Shown here one piece after another: positions 52,171-60,320 of a stretch of 64,000 nucleotides of DNA. The DNA lies in the NCBI GenBank assembly GCA_022775085.1, contig JALFJQ010000007.1, forward strand, positions 1-64,000, given 5' to 3'. The translations under genes and the position numbers were made by a program. The notes under the pieces are model-generated. The model did not search any database and had not been told where the DNA came from. It was given only the letters and a program-made list of their open reading frames with translations. Position 1 is the stretch's first letter; each line of letters opens with the position of its first letter. This stretch comes from Clostridiales bacterium (lineage in GTDB: Bacteria > Bacillota > Clostridia > Oscillospirales > Oscillospiraceae).

Positions 52171-53683
52171 TGCTTTCACCTCCGGCAATGGCGCTGAGGA
52201 CACTTTCCTGGGTCATGCTGCCGGAAATCTCTCCGACCTTGGCGCCATCTCTCAGCACGGCCATCTTGTTGCACACGCGGAGCATTTCTTCAATTTCGGA
52301 AGAAATGAAAATCAGGCTCTTTCCTTCCTGCGCAAGCTGTACCACCAGCTTCTGGATCTCCGTCTTGGTGCCCACATCGATGCCTCGGGTGGGCTCGTCC
52401 AGGATCAGGAAATCCGGATCCGTAGCCAGCCATCTGGCCAGAATGACCTTCTGCTGGTTGCCGCCGGAGAGCTGCTTGATCAGGGTCTCCCGGCTGGCGG
52501 TCTTAATTTGCAGAAGCTCAATGTACTTGTCCGCAATCTCGATCTGCTTCTGCATGGGGATTTTGTGCATGGGGCCAAGCTTGGCCTGCATGGCAAGAAT
52601 GATGTTCTCCCGAACGGACAGATCGCCCACGATACCCTCGGCTTTCCGGTCATCCGGCAGGTAGCCCATGCCCAAATGCATAGCGTCGATGGGATTTTTG
52701 ATCTTCTGCTCATTACCGTCCACCTTCAGGGTGCCGGTCTGGCTTCGGTCGGCGCCGTAAATGGCCCGGGCCAGTTCGCTTCTGCCGCTGCCCAGCAGGC
52801 CGGTCAGACCCACGACCTCGCCCTTGTGGATCTCCAGGTCAAAGGGCTTGATCTTGCCGGCGTGGCTGAGGCCCTTTGCCTCAATTTCCAGCGGCTCGCC
52901 GGAGAAGTCCCTGTTCTCTCCCTTGCGGATGGCGGCCAGATCGTCAAAATCCTTGCCCATCATGGCGGCCACCAGCTTCACCCGGGGAAGCTCCTCGATG
53001 CTGTATTCGCCCACCAGCTGGCCATTGCGCAGCACCGTGATGCCGTCGCACACAGCGTAGACCTGCTCCAGGAAATGCGTCACGAAAATTATGCCAACAC
53101 CCTGATCCCGCAGCCGACGCATCATGCCGAAGAGCTTTTCCACCTCGTTGTCATCCAGAGAGGATGTCGGCTCGTCAAGGATCAGAACCTTACACTCCAT
53201 ATCAACAGCCCGGGCAATGGCGATCATCTGCTGCATTGCCAGCGAGTATTCTTCTAAGTTTCTGGTCACATCAATGTCCAGCTCCATGTCCTTCATGAGC
53301 TGGGCAGCTTTCGCGATCATGGAGCGGCGCTTAATGGTTCCAAATTTCGTCAGCGGCTCCCGACCGATAAACAGATTCTCTGCCACCGACAGATTGGGGC
53401 AGAGGTTGATCTCCTGATACACGGTGGAAATACCTTTTTTCTGCGCGTCCAGCGTGTCCTTATTGACCACAGGGCCATCGATTCCGTCAATATAAATCTC
53501 ACCGGCCTCGAACTTGTTGACGCCGGTCAGGCATTTAATCAGGGTAGACTTTCCCGCGCCGTTTTCGCCCATCAGGGCCCGGATCTCTCCCTTTTTCAGT
53601 GTAAAGTCTACGTGGTCCAGCGCCTTTACACCGGGAAAGGTCATGCAGATACCTTTCATTTCCAGTACTGCGTTGTTTTTCAT
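52163..53683 (-). CDS. sugar ABC transporter ATP-binding protein, two cassettes
   Basis: Cytoplasmic ATPase of 506 residues with two ABC cassettes, as in RbsA, MglA and YtfR. Cassette 1: Walker [10 protein letters not shown], a degenerate signature [14 protein letters not shown], Walker [13 protein letters not shown]. Cassette 2: Walker A is degenerate (GLLGSGRSE) as usual, signature [16 protein letters not shown] and Walker [15 protein letters not shown]. It drives uptake through the two permeases downstream. It is 120 bases after the binding-protein gene, with a hairpin in between that likely lowers its expression relative to the binding protein. Confidence 0.95.
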   Translation of the reverse strand: MKNNAVLEMKGICMTFPGVKALDHVDFTLKKGEIRALMGENGAGKSTLIKCLTGVNKFEAGEIYIDGIDGPVVNKDTLDAQKKGISTVYQEINLCPNLSVAENLFIGREPLTKFGTIKRRSMIAKAAQLMKDMELDIDVTRNLEEYSLAMQQMIAIARAVDMECKVLILDEPTSSLDDNEVEKLFGMMRRLRDQGVGIIFVTHFLEQVYAVCDGITVLRNGQLVGEYSIEELPRVKLVAAMMGKDFDDLAAIRKGENRDFSGEPLEIEAKGLSHAGKIKPFDLEIHKGEVVGLTGLLGSGRSELARAIYGADRSQTGTLKVDGNEQKIKNPIDAMHLGMGYLPDDRKAEGIVGDLSVRENIILAMQAKLGPMHKIPMQKQIEIADKYIELLQIKTASRETLIKQLSGGNQQKVILARWLATDPDFLILDEPTRGIDVGTKTEIQKLVVQLAQEGKSLIFISSEIEEMLRVCNKMAVLRDGAKVGEISGSMTQESVLSAIAGGESNE

Positions 53684-53728
53684 GTTTTTCCTCCCTCCAG
53701 CATGGGGCAGTGACTTCGATGCGGAAAA

Positions 53729-53757
53729 GAGGGAGAAACTCGTTGAGTTTCTCCCTC
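53729..53757 (-). terminator. intra-operon hairpin between binding protein and ATPase genes
   Basis: GAGGGAGAAACTC and GAGTTTCTCCCTC, 13-base perfect arms with a 3-base loop and no T-run. Such hairpins often protect the upstream, more abundant binding-protein mRNA. Confidence 0.65.
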
Positions 53758-53803
53758 CTCTGCAAACTCAATCAAACGTATCTACAGCAGTCAGAACCTT
53801 CTA

Positions 53804-54871
53804 TTAGTAGGCACGTCCATCCAGGATCTCCTGGGTCATGGTGGTGGCGTAAGCGCTCTCAATGCCGGGGGCTACGAAAGCCTGATCCTCTACCAGAGTG
53901 TAGGTAGCGAACTCCTCGCCGGCCTCCATCTGCTGGATGATCTGCTCAACGTAGGCAGCCTGGATGGGGTTGCACTCGACGTTGCAGTTGATCTTGCCTT
54001 CCAGGGTGTACTTCAGGCCGTCGTGGGTTGCGTCGTAGGAGATGATGATGACATCGCCGTCCACGCCGTAGGTGATGCCGGCAGCATCCATGGCATCCAT
54101 GGCGCCGTAGGCTTCGTTATCGTTCTGGCAGACAACAACATTGAACTTGCCGTTGTAGGACTTGATGAAGGACTCCATGACTTCCTGACCGCCTGTCTGA
54201 GTGAAGTCGCCGGACTGGGAGTCCAGAATGGTCCACTCGGGATGCTCAGCGGCAACCTCGTTGAAGCCGTTGGTACGGCCGATGGCAGCGGAGGAACCGA
54301 CGGAGCCTTCGATGACCAGAATGTTGGCTTCGGCGCCGTTCAGGTACTCAGCCAGCCAGTCGCCGGCCAGCTTGCCCTCGACAGAGGTATCGGTGCCCAG
54401 GAAAGCGTCGTACATGGAAGGATCAGCATCGACCTGACGGTCAGCAACGATGACGGGGATACCGGCATCCTTGGCTTCCTGCAGGACGGATTCCCAACCG
54501 GCGCTCTGGATGGGAGCCAGGATGATGTAGTCAACACCCTGCTGGATGGAGGTACGGACAGCCTCGATCTGGACAGCGTTGTCGTTGTCGCAGTCAACGA
54601 AAACCAGATCGTAGCCGTTCTCAGCGGAGAACACGTCCTGATAGTTCTTGGTGTTGGCGGTACGCCAGTCGGACTCGTGGCCCACCTGAGCGAAGCCGAC
54701 AACGATCTTGCTGTCTTCCGCGGGAGCGGCAGCCTCGGTAGCGGCGGGAGCGGCGGCCTCGGTGGCAGCGGGGGCAGCGGCCTGAGTAGCGGCAGGGGCG
54801 GAAGAACCGCCGCAGGCAGCCAGGGCCAGAACCATGGTCAGAGCCAACAGGATGCTAAGAATCTTCTTCAT
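53804..54871 (-). CDS. sugar ABC transporter substrate-binding lipoprotein (YtfQ-like)
   Basis: Exported binding protein of 355 residues; signal peptide KKILSILLALTMVLALAAC with lipobox LAAC. A linker of three near-identical PAATEAAA-type units (residues about 27-50) joins the periplasmic-binding fold to the lipid. GFAQVGHESDWRTANTK is the signature of YtfQ, the galactofuranose/galactose binder; QNDNEAYGAMDAM and ISYDATHDGLKYTLEGKINC form the ligand site strands. It is the first gene of the importer operon with its own promoter. The sugar is most likely a galactose or arabinose form, but this is inference. Confidence 0.93.
   Translation of the reverse strand: MKKILSILLALTMVLALAACGGSSAPAATQAAAPAATEAAAPAATEAAAPAEDSKIVVGFAQVGHESDWRTANTKNYQDVFSAENGYDLVFVDCDNDNAVQIEAVRTSIQQGVDYIILAPIQSAGWESVLQEAKDAGIPVIVADRQVDADPSMYDAFLGTDTSVEGKLAGDWLAEYLNGAEANILVIEGSVGSSAAIGRTNGFNEVAAEHPEWTILDSQSGDFTQTGGQEVMESFIKSYNGKFNVVVCQNDNEAYGAMDAMDAAGITYGVDGDVIIISYDATHDGLKYTLEGKINCNVECNPIQAAYVEQIIQQMEAGEEFATYTLVEDQAFVAPGIESAYATTMTQEILDGRAY
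54724..54790 (-). repeat. in-frame tandem repeat coding the Ala/Pro/Glu linker
   Basis: About three copies of a 24-base unit encoding PAATEAAA in the linker of the YtfQ-like lipoprotein. Only the copy number could vary without changing frame. Confidence 0.6.
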
Positions 54872-55111
54872 GATTGTTTCCTCGACTTTCTTGAATAAGT
54901 TTAGAGGCGTTCAAATAACCTCTGAGTGCATTAAACCACAACTTTCCCGCCGCGTCAAGGGTTTCTAGTGCATATTGCTCAATTTTGTATCCTTAAATAA
55001 TACAAATTTTAGTGCACCATATCTATAATCAATACAAATCTTGGCGTTATTTGGTTTTGAGTTTGTTTTTTACCGCCGGTCTGCCGGTTTTGTTCGTTTT
55101 TTTTACAAAGA
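54872..55111 (-). promoter_or_regulatory. upstream region of the sugar importer with direct repeats
   Basis: No gene. It holds the promoter at 54930-54958 and repeats upstream of it: TAGTGCA at 54966-54972 and 55010-55016, TTTGTAT/ATACAAA arms around 54983-55006, and a second AATACAAATcTT near 55031. Direct repeats upstream of -35 fit activation by an AraC-type regulator such as the YesN-like protein nearby (inference). Confidence 0.5.
54930..54958 (-). promoter_or_regulatory. promoter of the sugar importer operon
   Basis: Minus strand TTGACG (54953-54958) and TTTAAT (54930-54935), spacer 17, about 58 bases before the start codon. Confidence 0.65.
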
Positions 55112-55138
55112 TGCCGGGGCCCCGCTCAGGCCCCGGCA
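55112..55138 (-). terminator. terminator after the binding-protein remnant
   Basis: TGCCGGGGCC and GGCCCCGGCA around CCGCTCA. On the minus strand it is followed by a T-rich stretch after a few bases. It would end transcription from the pseudogene or the FAD-dehydrogenase gene. Confidence 0.65.
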
Positions 55139-55212
55139 ATCGGCATTTTGCACACAATGGCGGTTAAAAAGGCGTAAGCAGCCAAAAAAGTCGACCTTTT
55201 TACGCTGCTATC

Positions 55213-55500
55213 TCAGTGTTCCCGCCCATCAATGATCTCCTGGGCGAGATTTTCCTGCGTAAACTGCTGTTCTTTGATGTAATGCTGGGGGCATTTGCCC
55301 GGCCTCCATGGCACGGATGAGTGGCCCCAGAAAGGGGCTGCACTCCACGTCCGGCGCGATTTTTCCTTCCATGCAGCGCCGCACGTATATCCATGCTGCT
55401 CCGGTTCCCCAATGGCGCCGAAGGCTTCGTCCCACCGGAACAGGATGTACTCCTGCAAGAAATTGGGATTTGGCGGTTTGACGGGTTCGAGCGATATGCG
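55213..55500 (-). pseudogene. frameshifted remnant of a second sugar-binding protein
   Basis: Translation of the minus strand in two frames rebuilds the last ~95 residues of a YtfQ/RbsB-like binding protein: WDEAFGAIGEPEQHGY (frame A, to about 55385), VRRCMEGKIAPDVECSPFLG then PLIRAMEAGQMPP (frame B, to about 55287), and QHYIKEQQFTQENLAQEIID (frame A again, to the stop at 55213). These match NDNEAYGAMDAM, YTLEGKINCNVECNPIQ and TTMTQEILDGRAY of the intact protein at 53804. Two opposite frameshifts and loss of the N-terminal two thirds make it a pseudogene. It abuts the end of the FAD-dehydrogenase gene. Confidence 0.75.
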
Positions 55501-55502
55501 CT

Positions 55503-56867
55503 TTACTTTGCAATGTCCCGTGCTACGTGGACGCCGCTGGCGGAGGCGTGGGACAGGGAATGGGTGATGCCGCTGCCGTCGCCGATGATATACAGGCCGG
55601 GATAGCGGCTTTGCAGCTTTTCGTCCACTTCCACTTCCATGTTGTAGAACTTGACCTCCACGCCGTAGAGGAGCGTATCGTCGTTGGCGGTGCCGGGAGC
55701 GACTTTATCCAGAGCGTAGATCATCTCAATGATGCCGTCCAGAATCCGCTTGGGCAGCACCAGGCTCAGGTCGCCGGGGGTGGCGTTGAGGGTAGGCGTC
55801 ACGAAGGATTCCTCAATGCGGCTGGGGGTGGAGCGGCGGCCCCGGATCAGGTCGCCGAACCGCTGGACGATGACGCCGCCGCCCAGCATATTGCTCAGGC
55901 GGGCGATGGACTCGCCGTAGCCGTTGGAATCCTTGAAAGGCTCGGAGAAGTGCTTGGCAACCAGCAGAGCAAAGTTGGTGTTCTCCGTCTGCCGGGCCGG
56001 ATCCTCGTAGCTGTGACCGTTGACGGTGATGATTCCGTTGGTATTCTCGTTGACCACCGCGCCTTTGGGGTTCATGCAGAAGGTGCGCACCTTGTCGCCG
56101 TACTGCTTGGTGCGATAGACGATCTTGCTTTCGTACAATTCGTCCGTCAGGTGGGAGAATACCTCCGCCGGAAGCTCCACCCGGACACCGATGTCCACAC
56201 GGTTGGATTTCGTGGGGATCTCCAATTCCTTGCAGACCTTTTCCATCCACTTGCTGCCGCTGCGGCCAACGGAAATAATACATTTTTCGCAGGTATAGGT
56301 CCTGTCAGCGCAGGAGATCTCATAGCCGCCGTCCAGAACTTTGACCTTCTCCACCGGGGTATCGAAGAAAAAGTCCACCTTGTCCTGTAAATAGGCGTAC
56401 AGGTTTTCCAGCACCACATAGTTGATGTCCGTGCCAAGATGGCGCACGGAGGCATCCAGCAGGTGCAGGTCGTGCTGGATGCAGGCTTTCTTGAATTGGG
56501 TCCCGGCGGTGGAATAGAGCTTTGTCCCCGCGCCGCCGTAGCGCATATTGATTTCGTCCACGTAGCGCATCAGCTCCAGGGCCTGCCGCTTGCCGATATA
56601 TTCATACAGCGTACCGCCGAAGTCGTTGGTAATGTTGTATTTACCGTCAGAAAAAGCCCCCGCGCCGCCGAAGCCGCTCATTATGGAGCAGCTTTTGCAG
56701 CCGATGCAGGTCTTGATCTTTTCACCGTCAATGGGACAGCGGCGGCGGTTCAGGGCATGGCCCGCCTCAAAAACAGCAATACGTTTATTCGGGCAGCGCT
56801 GGGTCAGCTCGTAGGCAGAGAAGATGCCGCCGGGGCCCGCGCCGATGATAATCACGTCATAATCCAT
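55503..56867 (-). CDS. FAD-dependent dehydrogenase (COG2509-like)
   Basis: Flavoprotein of 454 residues. The ATG at about 56867 follows GGAGG by 8 bases and gives the normal start MDYDVIIIGAGPGGIFSAYE with the FAD Rossmann motif; a longer frame upstream runs through the repeat element. CPIDGEKIKTCIGCKSCSIM followed by SGFGGAGAFSDGKYN is the mark of this poorly characterised family, and GLYIIGDGSGITHSL is the C-terminal FAD motif. The Cys cluster may hold metal or be redox active. Substrate unknown. Single-gene unit with a long leader. Confidence 0.88.
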   Translation of the reverse strand: MDYDVIIIGAGPGGIFSAYELTQRCPNKRIAVFEAGHALNRRRCPIDGEKIKTCIGCKSCSIMSGFGGAGAFSDGKYNITNDFGGTLYEYIGKRQALELMRYVDEINMRYGGAGTKLYSTAGTQFKKACIQHDLHLLDASVRHLGTDINYVVLENLYAYLQDKVDFFFDTPVEKVKVLDGGYEISCADRTYTCEKCIISVGRSGSKWMEKVCKELEIPTKSNRVDIGVRVELPAEVFSHLTDELYESKIVYRTKQYGDKVRTFCMNPKGAVVNENTNGIITVNGHSYEDPARQTENTNFALLVAKHFSEPFKDSNGYGESIARLSNMLGGGVIVQRFGDLIRGRRSTPSRIEESFVTPTLNATPGDLSLVLPKRILDGIIEMIYALDKVAPGTANDDTLLYGVEVKFYNMEVEVDEKLQSRYPGLYIIGDGSGITHSLSHASASGVHVARDIAK

Positions 56868-56968
56868 GGTGTTCCTCCAATATCTGTGCATTTCTGAGGA
56901 AACTCTGAATAAATTGTCTGCGGCTGGCCGCCGAATCTTTTGCCCCATCCGTTCAGTTCTGAAAGTGG

Positions 56969-57030
56969 GAAATACATACAGTATTCCTCCGCTTTCAGAA
57001 CTCTCGGCTGAGCCAAAATCTTCTACTGCC
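56969..57030. repeat. dispersed repeat copy in the leader of the FAD dehydrogenase
   Basis: GAAATACATACAGTATT and CAAAATCTTCTACTG occur in the same order and spacing as in the copy at 32055-32115. It lies in the 5' leader of the minus-strand gene, between promoter and start. Confidence 0.55.
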
Positions 57031-57085
57031 AGCTCTTGCCGATTTAATCAGAGCTTCCCTAACAGTTCCTGCTGCTTGCCTATTC

Positions 57086-57114
57086 AGTATAGCCCATCCG
57101 ACACAAATATGCAA
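57086..57114 (-). promoter_or_regulatory. promoter of the FAD dehydrogenase gene
   Basis: Minus strand TTGCAT (57109-57114) and TATACT (57086-57091), spacer 17, about 220 bases before the ATG. Confidence 0.65.
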
Positions 57115-57118
57115 GGGC

Positions 57119-57149
57119 AGAAAAAACGCGCCGTTTACCGCGGCGCGTT
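57119..57149 (-). terminator. terminator of the M20-aminotransferase operon
   Basis: Minus strand AACGCGCCG and CGGCGCGTT around CGGTAAA, followed by a T-run, directly after the aminotransferase stop. Confidence 0.85.
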
Positions 57150-57155
57150 CACAGA

Positions 57156-58283
57156 TCACAGTGTTCGGATAAAATCCGCCATCCGGTCCATGCCCTTCTT
57201 CAAATCGGCATCGGAACAGCAGCAGGACAGCCGGATGTAGCCCTCGCTGCCGAAGCAGCTTCCCGGCACGGCGGCAACGGCGGCTTCCCGGATCATCCGG
57301 GTGCAGAACGCGGCACTGTCCATGCCGAATTTCCGGATGTCTACAAAAACATAGAAAGCGCCCTCCGGCTCCGGGAAGGACAGGCCCATGTCCCGCAGAC
57401 GGCCCGTGATATAAGCCCGGCGTTTTGCGTAAGTGTCCCGCATAGGACTGGGATCGGTTTTCAGGGCTTCCACGCAGGCCTCCTGCACGAAAGTGGGCAC
57501 GGCGGCGATCTCCGCGGCGCTGAGCAGCAGAAGCCGATCCATCACGTAGTCCGGGCAGGTCAGATAGCCCACCCGCCAGCCGGTCATGGCGTAGGGCTTA
57601 CTGAAGCTCTGGCACAAAATCAGCTGATCCTTCAATTCCGGGTCAAGGCTCAGGTCGGGGCAGTTCCCATCCGACAGCTGGCTGTATACATTGTCGCTGA
57701 TGATGAAAATAGGCTTTCCCAGCACCGCCGCCTTTACGTTCGCTATGCTTTCTTCGTTCAGAACAACGCCGGTGGGATTGCAGGGGGAATTGAGGATAAT
57801 TGCCTTGGTTTTCGGGGTAATTGCCCCTTCCAGCGCTTCCTTTGTAATCTGAAATCCGGTTTTTGTCACGTCCAGATGGATGGTTTTCACTCCTGCCACG
57901 GTGGCGATGGTTTCGTACAGGACGAAGCCGGGAGTTGGGACGATGACCTCCTCGCCGGGGTTCAGAATGCCGAGTAAGGCGGTAAACAGGGCATGGGTTG
58001 CCCCCACGGTGATGAGCACCTGCTCCGGCGTGACGGTGTGGCCCCGGCCCGCTTCGTAGTCCGCCACGGCTTTACGCAGAGCGGCAGTACCCTGATTGGG
58101 GGCGTAGTGGGTCTGGCCCGCGTTCAGGGAAGCGATGGCGGCGGCCTTGATTTCCTCCGGGGTGTCGAAATCCGGCTCTCCGATGGTCAGCATAACACAG
58201 TCAGGCACTTCCTTCGCCATGTTGGTGTATACCCGTATGGCGCTGCGTTTTAATGTGGACAAGTTCTGATTTAGTGGAATCAT
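57156..58283 (-). CDS. patA: PLP aminotransferase, probable N-acetyl-LL-diaminopimelate aminotransferase
   Basis: Fold-type I aminotransferase of 375 residues. NSPCNPTGVVL binds the cofactor phosphate side, SDNVYSQL holds the Asp/Tyr and the PLP Lys is in QSFSKPYAMTGWRVGY; YIRLSCCCSD carries the carboxylate-binding Arg. By sequence alone it could act on aspartate, alanine or aromatic amino acids. Its overlap (4 bases) with an acyl-diaminopimelate-type deacetylase and the divergent dapH point to the N-acetyl-LL-2-amino-6-oxopimelate step of lysine synthesis, the PatA role. The gene symbol rests on this context. Confidence 0.8.
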   Translation of the reverse strand: MIPLNQNLSTLKRSAIRVYTNMAKEVPDCVMLTIGEPDFDTPEEIKAAAIASLNAGQTHYAPNQGTAALRKAVADYEAGRGHTVTPEQVLITVGATHALFTALLGILNPGEEVIVPTPGFVLYETIATVAGVKTIHLDVTKTGFQITKEALEGAITPKTKAIILNSPCNPTGVVLNEESIANVKAAVLGKPIFIISDNVYSQLSDGNCPDLSLDPELKDQLILCQSFSKPYAMTGWRVGYLTCPDYVMDRLLLLSAAEIAAVPTFVQEACVEALKTDPSPMRDTYAKRRAYITGRLRDMGLSFPEPEGAFYVFVDIRKFGMDSAAFCTRMIREAAVAAVPGSCFGSEGYIRLSCCCSDADLKKGMDRMADFIRTL

Positions 58284-59368
58284 AGGGAAGTTTCCGCCAG
58301 TTTCTCGAAGAAATCGGCGCCTTTCAGAAGAATGGTTTCATCAAAATCGAAGGTATCAGTGTGCAGAGCGGGCACGTTCCCCAACCCAAGGAAGAAGAAC
58401 AGGCCCGGTAAGCTCTTTTGATACCAGGAAAAATCCTCGGCGGTCATGCTGGGGCTTTCCAGCGTCTGGAAGGGCAGGGCGGCCTGCACTCGGTCATATA
58501 ATTCCGGCGGATTCATGACTGCGGGATACCCGTCGCTGAGGTGGAGCTGCACGGTACAGCCGTATTTTTTCTCCACAGCCCTGCCGATGCCCGCCAGTCC
58601 CGCCGCCAGTTCCTCAAACACCTCGTCCTGAAAGGCCCGGAGGGAGCCTTCCATGTGGGTGTGGGCAGACAGGGCGTTGCGGACGGTTCCGCTCTGAAAT
58701 TTTCCGAATTTCAGAAGGCGGAACACAGAATCAGGGAGTTTCTTCTCCATTTCCATGGCTTTTTGGTAGAATTCAATACCGGCCATCAGGGCATCCACGC
58801 CCTCCGCGGCTTTGGCGATGTGGGCGGATTTACCGTAAATATCCACGTTGACCTCGCTGGAACGGGCCATCAGCTCCTGCCGCCGGCTTGCCATAACCCC
58901 GCCTTCCAGTTCCGGCCACAGGTGCAGACCGAAAATGGCCTTCGCGTTATATTCCGTAAACACGCCGCTGTCGCAAATATCCTTCGCCCCGCCGGTAGTC
59001 TCCTCGGCGCTCTGGAACACCAGCAGTATGTTCTGGGGCAGGCCATTCTTTTTACTCAGGCGGCGGGCCAGTTCCAGAAGGATCGCCATGTGCCCGTCGT
59101 GGCCGCAGGCGTGCATACAGCCCTCATGCCGGGAAGCGTAAGCCGCACCGGTTTTCTCCGCGATGGGCAGGGCGTCCGCGTCCGCCCGAAAGGCGATGGC
59201 ATCCGCTTTTCCAAAATCAAAAAAAGCGCACAAGCTGCCCTCCACCGGTGAAAACACCCGGCAGTTCAGGCCGGATAATGCCTGATGGAGGTATGCAAAG
59301 GTCTCCGGCAGAGACTTGTGAAGCTCTGGAATTTGGTGCAGCGCCCGCCGGTCATCACGAATGGTCAT
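58280..59368 (-). CDS. M20D metallopeptidase, probable N-acetyldiaminopimelate deacetylase
   Basis: Amidohydrolase of 362 residues from the ATG at 59368, preceded by AGGAGGGGTGGAT. The binuclear metal site is typical of the M20D/AmhX-YkuR group: MHACGHDGHMA, FQSAEETTGGAKD and FGLHLWPELEGG; the lid domain lies between. Members cleave N-acyl amino acids. Context next to dapH and an aminotransferase suggests removal of acetyl from N-acetyl-LL-diaminopimelate (DapL/YkuR role). It has a perfect consensus promoter shared back-to-back with dapH. Confidence 0.85.
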   Translation of the reverse strand: MTIRDDRRALHQIPELHKSLPETFAYLHQALSGLNCRVFSPVEGSLCAFFDFGKADAIAFRADADALPIAEKTGAAYASRHEGCMHACGHDGHMAILLELARRLSKKNGLPQNILLVFQSAEETTGGAKDICDSGVFTEYNAKAIFGLHLWPELEGGVMASRRQELMARSSEVNVDIYGKSAHIAKAAEGVDALMAGIEFYQKAMEMEKKLPDSVFRLLKFGKFQSGTVRNALSAHTHMEGSLRAFQDEVFEELAAGLAGIGRAVEKKYGCTVQLHLSDGYPAVMNPPELYDRVQAALPFQTLESPSMTAEDFSWYQKSLPGLFFFLGLGNVPALHTDTFDFDETILLKGADFFEKLAETSL

Positions 59369-59392
59369 ATCCACCCCTCCTATTTTGGTAAG

Positions 59393-59421
59393 ATTATACG
59401 CCAAATTCATAAGCCTGTCAA
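59393..59421 (-). promoter_or_regulatory. consensus promoter of the deacetylase-aminotransferase operon
   Basis: Minus strand TTGACA (59416-59421) and TATAAT (59393-59398), spacer 17, both perfect. Confidence 0.88.
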
Positions 59422-59429
59422 TTTTCTTC

Positions 59430-59458
59430 TTGTCAATTTGCCCAAATAATGATAGAAT
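59430..59458 (+). promoter_or_regulatory. promoter of dapH
   Basis: TTGTCA (59430-59435) and TAGAAT (59453-59458), spacer 17. Its -35 is 8 bases from the -35 of the opposite promoter. Confidence 0.72.
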
Positions 59459-59492
59459 TTTAGGCAATACTAAATAATAAGGAGACTGAGAC

Positions 59493-60185
59493 ATGAACGC
59501 GCAGGAAATCATTGAATACATCCGCACCTCCAAGAAAAAGACCCCGGTGAAGGTCTACGTCTGGGAGAAAGCCCCCGTCGCTTTCCCGAACTGCCGGGAA
59601 TTCCCCGCAGGGGAAGGCTGCAAGATCGTTTTCGGCGACTGGACGGATGTGAAGCCCGTGCTGGAAGTCAATGAATTCGAGCATCTGGAGATTGAAAACG
59701 ACTGCCGCAACTCCGCCATCCCCATGCTGGACCTGAAGGACATCCCCGCCCGCATTGAACCGGGCGCCATCATTCGGGAACAGGTGGAGATCGGCAGAAA
59801 TGCCGTCATCATGATGGGCGCGGTCATCAACATCGGCGCGGTGGTCGGCGAGGGAACCATGATCGACATGGGCGCTGTGCTGGGCGGCCGGGCCACCGTG
59901 GGCAAAAACTGCCACGTAGGCGCCGGCGCGGTGCTGGCCGGTGTCGTAGAGCCTGCCTCCGCCACCCCCGTCATCGTGGAGGACAACGTACTCATCGGCG
60001 CCAACGCCGTGGTCATTGAGGGCTGCCGCATTGGCCACGACGCGGTGGTCGCCGCCGGTGCCGTGGTGGTAGGTGATGTGGCTCCCAACACCGTGGTAGC
60101 AGGATGCCCCGCCCGGGTCATCAAGCAGAAGGACGAGAAAACCGCCGGAAAGACCGCACTGGTGGACGCTCTGCGGGCACTGTAA
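59493..60185 (+). CDS. dapH: 2,3,4,5-tetrahydropyridine-2,6-dicarboxylate N-acetyltransferase
   Basis: Acetylates tetrahydrodipicolinate, the first step of the acetyl branch to diaminopimelate and lysine. It has 230 residues: an N-terminal alpha domain ([20 protein letters not shown]) and a left-handed parallel beta helix of hexapeptide repeats ([38 protein letters not shown]). This N-terminal domain distinguishes DapH from DapD. TAAGGAG precedes the ATG. Divergent from the deacetylase-aminotransferase pair, giving three steps of the branch in one place. Confidence 0.95.
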   Translation: MNAQEIIEYIRTSKKKTPVKVYVWEKAPVAFPNCREFPAGEGCKIVFGDWTDVKPVLEVNEFEHLEIENDCRNSAIPMLDLKDIPARIEPGAIIREQVEIGRNAVIMMGAVINIGAVVGEGTMIDMGAVLGGRATVGKNCHVGAGAVLAGVVEPASATPVIVEDNVLIGANAVVIEGCRIGHDAVVAAGAVVVGDVAPNTVVAGCPARVIKQKDEKTAGKTALVDALRAL

Positions 60186-60195
60186 TGAAAAGGAA

Positions 60196-60225
60196 TCCCG
60201 GCAGGCATCGCCTGCCGGGAAGTTT
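60196..60225 (+). terminator. terminator of dapH
   Basis: TCCCGGCAGGC and GCCTGCCGGGA around ATC, followed by AGTTTT. Confidence 0.85.
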
Positions 60226-60272
60226 TGTAAGCAGAGGTTGGAAAACAGGGAGAATCTGGCCCTTCCTTGTCG

Positions 60273-60296
60273 AATTATGCGGTGCAGCCTTAACTT
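60273..60296. repeat. dispersed repeat core, copy 4
   Basis: AATTATGCGGTGCAGCCTTAA, nearly the same as at 10238, 10362 and 32129. It lies between the convergent dapH and TraX-like genes. Confidence 0.6.
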
Positions 60297-60320
60297 GCCA
60301 GCTGTTTTGCTGTCTCACCG

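Noticed and set aside
55295..55605. Plus-strand frames over 55295-55605 as genes
   Set aside because: They overlap the binding-protein remnant and the end of the FAD dehydrogenase, both of which read convincingly on the minus strand.
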